A stretch of DNA of 8,017 bases from assembly GCA_945833725.1 (NCBI GenBank), contig CAMAFU010000072.1, forward strand, positions 1 to 8,017, written 5' to 3'. This DNA comes from an uncultured Treponema sp. GTDB taxonomy: Bacteria; Spirochaetota; Spirochaetia; Treponematales; Treponemataceae. The number at the start of each line of letters is the position of its first letter. Position 1 is the stretch's first letter. Shown here piece by piece: positions 5,747-8,017 of this stretch. The position numbers were made by a program, and so were the translations under genes. Under the pieces are notes generated by a model. It was not told where the DNA came from. It searched no databases and worked only from the letters and a program-made list of their open reading frames with translations.

Positions 5747-6415
5747 ATGTATTTAAATAATCAGTGTACCTGCGAAAACTGCAAAAAAAGTTCCATATCA
5801 GCAGTAGACGATAACGGAAATTTAATCGAAAATTCAGGCTTCTGCTACAAGCACACGCCAAATCCAGAAGAAGCAAAAAAACGCCTTTTTGACTACATTT
5901 ATAACAGGGAAAAAATAATAGGCTTAAACTGTCCGGGAATAACTTTTCCATCCTCAGCATTCAACGGCAAAAAATTTTACGGATGCAATTTCAGTCACTG
6001 TTTTTTTCAGGAACTTCGGTGTTCAAAACTTAGATTCAGAATGTGTAAATTTGATTTTGCAGTTTTTACCGACTGCAACCTTCTGGAAAGCAACATTCAG
6101 TTTACTTCTTTTGCCGGTGCAAAACTTATCCATGTACTTTTTACAGGCTCAGACTTAATTCACAACAATTTCTGCGGAATTTCTGCCTATCAGTCTTCTT
6201 TCGATGACTCATCCCTTTACAACAGCCGGTTTATCCGTGCACAGCTTGTCGATACATCAATACGAAACTGCAATGTAAAAAATACAGTTTTTGAACAGGT
6301 ACAGCAGAACAATGTTTCCTATAAGCTTTCCAACACCAACGAAGCAATTTTCGACAGTCGCGGCAGTGCCCTGTTCACCGGATTTAATGAATTAGACTAT
6401 TCTAAAGAAAATTAA
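5747..6415 (+). CDS. Pentapeptide-repeat protein with N-terminal Cys/His metal site
   Basis: The protein has 222 residues. The N-terminus carries C7-x-C9-x2-C12, then C33-x2-H36, which looks like a small zinc knuckle. A short helical linker (about 40-56, EEAKKRLFDYIYN) follows. From residue 65 to 184 the chain reads as 24 pentapeptides in one unbroken register (for example CNFSH, TSFAG, AKLIH, SDLIH, SRFIR), with F, L, I or V at nearly every centre, and weaker repeats continue to about 204. This predicts a right-handed quadrilateral beta-helix of about six turns. Some pentapeptide proteins (MfpA, Qnr) mimic DNA and bind gyrase, but most have no known role and nothing here shows gyrase binding. 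No signal peptide is visible, so it is probably cytoplasmic. The next gene, an MBL-fold hydrolase, begins 13 nt downstream, so they form an operon. The start is supported by the promoter abutting it and by the divergent gene limit. Confidence 0.88.
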   Translation: MYLNNQCTCENCKKSSISAVDDNGNLIENSGFCYKHTPNPEEAKKRLFDYIYNREKIIGLNCPGITFPSSAFNGKKFYGCNFSHCFFQELRCSKLRFRMCKFDFAVFTDCNLLESNIQFTSFAGAKLIHVLFTGSDLIHNNFCGISAYQSSFDDSSLYNSRFIRAQLVDTSIRNCNVKNTVFEQVQQNNVSYKLSNTNEAIFDSRGSALFTGFNELDYSKEN

Positions 6416-6420
6416 GGAGT
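6414..6420 (+). promoter_or_regulatory. Ribosome binding site of the MBL-fold gene
   Basis: AAGGAGT overlaps the TAA stop of the pentapeptide gene (6413-6415) and lies 8 nt before ATG 6429. This is the strongest Shine-Dalgarno match in the window and supports coupled expression. Confidence 0.8.
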
Positions 6421-6428
6421 ACTGAAAA

Positions 6429-6986
6429 ATGAAAATATACTTTCACATAACTATAGAAACCCTTTCAAACTGTTATGTTGTGGTAAATGAACATACAAAA
6501 GAAGCCTTAATTATTGATCCGGGGAAAATTACAAAAGAGATGATAAACCAATTCGAAGACAACGGTTATATTCCAAAGGCTGTACTTATTACTCACAACC
6601 ATCCGGGACACATTCGGGGATTAACTACACTTTTAAAAATCTATCAGGTTGAAATTTACAGTGCCGAATCAAAAATTGCCGGTTTTCAGACAAATGTAAT
6701 TGGAGGCGAAGGCAAACTTAACCTTTGCGGTCTGGATGTTTTTTACTTTTCTGTTCCCGGTCATACTCCAGACTCAATGGTTTATAAAATTGAAAGCGTT
6801 CTTTTTACAGGGGATGTTATTGGAGCCGGTAAAATTGGTCCTACAAATTCCAATTATTCAAAAATCATCTTAAAACGGGGAATTGAACAAAAAATTCTTA
6901 CAGAAAACGAAGACACTACCATTATGCCAGGCCACGGTCCCCTTACAACTGTTGCTGCAGAACGCTCCTTTAACATCGATATTTAA
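6429..6986 (+). CDS. MBL-fold metallo-hydrolase, glyoxalase II-like, with an altered metal site
   Basis: The protein has 185 residues, a compact single-domain metallo-beta-lactamase fold close to glyoxalase II-like hydrolases. Visible motifs are IIDPG (28-32), THNHPGHIRG (55-64), VPGHTPDS (109-116), LFTGDVI (125-131) and MPGHGP (166-171). Ligands H56, H58, H61, H112, D129 and H169 are all present. The Asp of the usual THxHxDH motif, a ligand of the second metal, is Gly60 (codon GGA; two base changes from an Asp codon). The enzyme may hold one metal tightly, recruit another ligand, or have changed activity. Typical substrates in the family are thioesters, but none can be assigned here. It lacks the C-terminal substrate domain of true glyoxalase II. 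It follows the pentapeptide gene in an operon and ends 2 bp from the end of the convergent gene. Confidence 0.9.
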   Translation: MKIYFHITIETLSNCYVVVNEHTKEALIIDPGKITKEMINQFEDNGYIPKAVLITHNHPGHIRGLTTLLKIYQVEIYSAESKIAGFQTNVIGGEGKLNLCGLDVFYFSVPGHTPDSMVYKIESVLFTGDVIGAGKIGPTNSNYSKIILKRGIEQKILTENEDTTIMPGHGPLTTVAAERSFNIDI

Positions 6987-6988
6987 CT

Positions 6989-8017
6989 TTATCGGCTTAA
7001 AAGCCAGACTCTTCCGCCTGAAAGATTCCATCTGGATAATACATAATCTTCCAACATTCCGGCACTTCCTACAAAACTTTGGGCAGAAGTTTCTATTATG
7101 TAGTCTGCAAGTTCTTTCATCTTAGACTGGGCATGGTCTCTTTTTGCCATATCAACATAGTATTTTTCAATTTGAGTTACAGGTCTCTGCAACATATATG
7201 CCATAAATTCGTTTTTTAAAAGATATTCATCAGATGTATCGTAATTTAAAGAGGGAGTAACTTCAAAATAGCGGACTAAAAATTCCAGAGCCAAAGGATC
7301 ACAGGCCATAAGAGAATAATAAACCGACGATACAATATTTCTGAAATCTTCGTCCACAAAATAAATTCCGTGCCAGCCTTCGTGAGCAACAAAAGTATTT
7401 CTAAGATAATCAGGACTTTCCCGGCTGATGGAAATAACGGCACCTTTTCCTTCTGTTATGGATCCGTTTTCATTTAGGACAATAACACCATTTTTAAGCA
7501 AAATTTCTTGTAAAAGACATTCTTTCTGATTTAGAGGAAAATTTTCTTTTTTGGCAGTTTCAAAAAACAGAGCCAAGTCTTTTGCTCGGTAATCGTGAGC
7601 GTTGTACCCATGCTTTCCGTTAAGAAATTCATCAGAAAGCAACTTTCCCCTATACCCTTTTTTTTCAACAAAAAATGCAAGTCTTTTAAAAAAATCATCC
7701 TGCAGTGCGTAATCTTTTATATCAAAAAAAAGAATGCCTTCAAAACGGTCCCACTCAAAAAGCTCATATTCCCGGCTTCTCCAGTTTTTTTCCGGCCACT
7801 TCACAATAAGACCAGGATCAATTTTGTAAGGATAAACAGGAGATATTCCATCTAAGGTAGAAGTTTTTAAAAGCTGACTGCTAGATTTTTTTACCATGGC
7901 ACAGGAAACATTTTCTCCGCCGGAAATAAATTCCAAAGTTGAAAAAGGCGATTTTAAAGATGACAGAGGAATACATGATGTTAAATTTTCACCGTTTCGT
8001 ACAGTTATTTTTTCGCC
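6989..8017 (-). CDS. Putative zinc metallopeptidase (HEGWH motif), N-terminus beyond window
   Basis: The reading frame is open to the window edge, so 342 residues are visible and the start is missing. A TTG at 7936 could open a 315-residue frame, but coding-like sequence continues upstream of it with no stop. The key feature is HEGWH (7384-7370, within FVAHEGWHGIYF), matching the HExxH zinc motif of gluzincin-type peptidases. A Glu in KNEFMAY, 54 residues after the final His, is a candidate third ligand. The N-terminal 180 residues look like a separate domain (EWDRFEGILFFDIKDYALQDD and following), and the last 100 are mostly helical. I see no clear membrane segment; the true N-terminus, and so any signal peptide, is out of view. 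I associate AHEGWHG proteins with uncharacterised spirochaetal families. Peptidase activity is inferred from the motif alone. It converges on the MBL gene with a 2-bp gap. Confidence 0.75.
   Translation of the reverse strand, partial: GEKITVRNGENLTSCIPLSSLKSPFSTLEFISGGENVSCAMVKKSSSQLLKTSTLDGISPVYPYKIDPGLIVKWPEKNWRSREYELFEWDRFEGILFFDIKDYALQDDFFKRLAFFVEKKGYRGKLLSDEFLNGKHGYNAHDYRAKDLALFFETAKKENFPLNQKECLLQEILLKNGVIVLNENGSITEGKGAVISISRESPDYLRNTFVAHEGWHGIYFVDEDFRNIVSSVYYSLMACDPLALEFLVRYFEVTPSLNYDTSDEYLLKNEFMAYMLQRPVTQIEKYYVDMAKRDHAQSKMKELADYIIETSAQSFVGSAGMLEDYVLSRWNLSGGRVWLLSR

Noticed and set aside
6994..7005. GGCTTAAAAGCC palindrome as a bidirectional terminator between the MBL and HEGWH genes
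   Set aside because: It lies inside the coding end of the minus-strand gene, has a 2-nt centre and no adjacent T-run.
1..8017. CRISPR array, tRNA/rRNA, insertion sequence, prophage or toxin-antitoxin module
   Set aside because: No regularly spaced repeats, cloverleaf-like sequence, transposase or integrase motifs, or small paired toxin/antitoxin genes were seen on either strand.

Overview
This looks like an ordinary chromosomal stretch from a host-associated spirochaete, most likely a Treponema-type organism. The DNA is AT-rich with A- and T-runs everywhere, and genes are tightly packed on both strands. Several conserved proteins resemble ones I associate with treponemes: a TGS-domain nucleoside kinase, a small eight-cysteine zinc-ribbon protein and an HEGWH protein. 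The genus is an inference from family resemblance, not proven. I see no tRNA, rRNA, CRISPR array, transposase, integrase, phage gene or recognisable defence system.

Layout. At 1-1407 (+) lie the 3' end of a metallophosphoesterase and a ParB-like-domain protein, probably co-transcribed. At 1454-3094 (+) is a TGS/uridine-kinase-like nucleoside kinase with a near-perfect -10 box right against its start codon. At 3095-3372 is the only long non-coding gap. Its first 90 bases form a GC-rich island with three potential hairpins, and its end holds the promoter and ribosome binding site of the next gene. At 3373-4572 (+) is NADP-dependent isocitrate dehydrogenase (icd). Convergent to it, sharing 8 bp, is glutamate racemase (murI, 4565-5404, -), preceded by a zinc-ribbon gene (5410-5700, -) only 5 nt away. 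A 46-nt divergent gap separates that pair from a plus-strand pair: a pentapeptide-repeat protein with a Cys-rich N-terminus (5747-6415) and an MBL-fold hydrolase lacking one canonical metal-ligand Asp (6429-6986). The right edge (6989-8017, -) is an HEGWH putative zinc metallopeptidase whose reading frame stays open to the window end.

How the genes fit together. Only loose links can be made. Icd produces 2-oxoglutarate and NADPH, which feed glutamate; MurI converts L-glutamate to D-glutamate for peptidoglycan; the kinase points to nucleoside salvage. The other genes are conserved-domain proteins of unknown role. The points most worth a second look are the hairpin island, the MBL protein's Asp-to-Gly change, two promoters that predict leaderless mRNAs, the zinc-site/pentapeptide fusion and the HEGWH protein. 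I did not find convincing evidence of a wholly new system.
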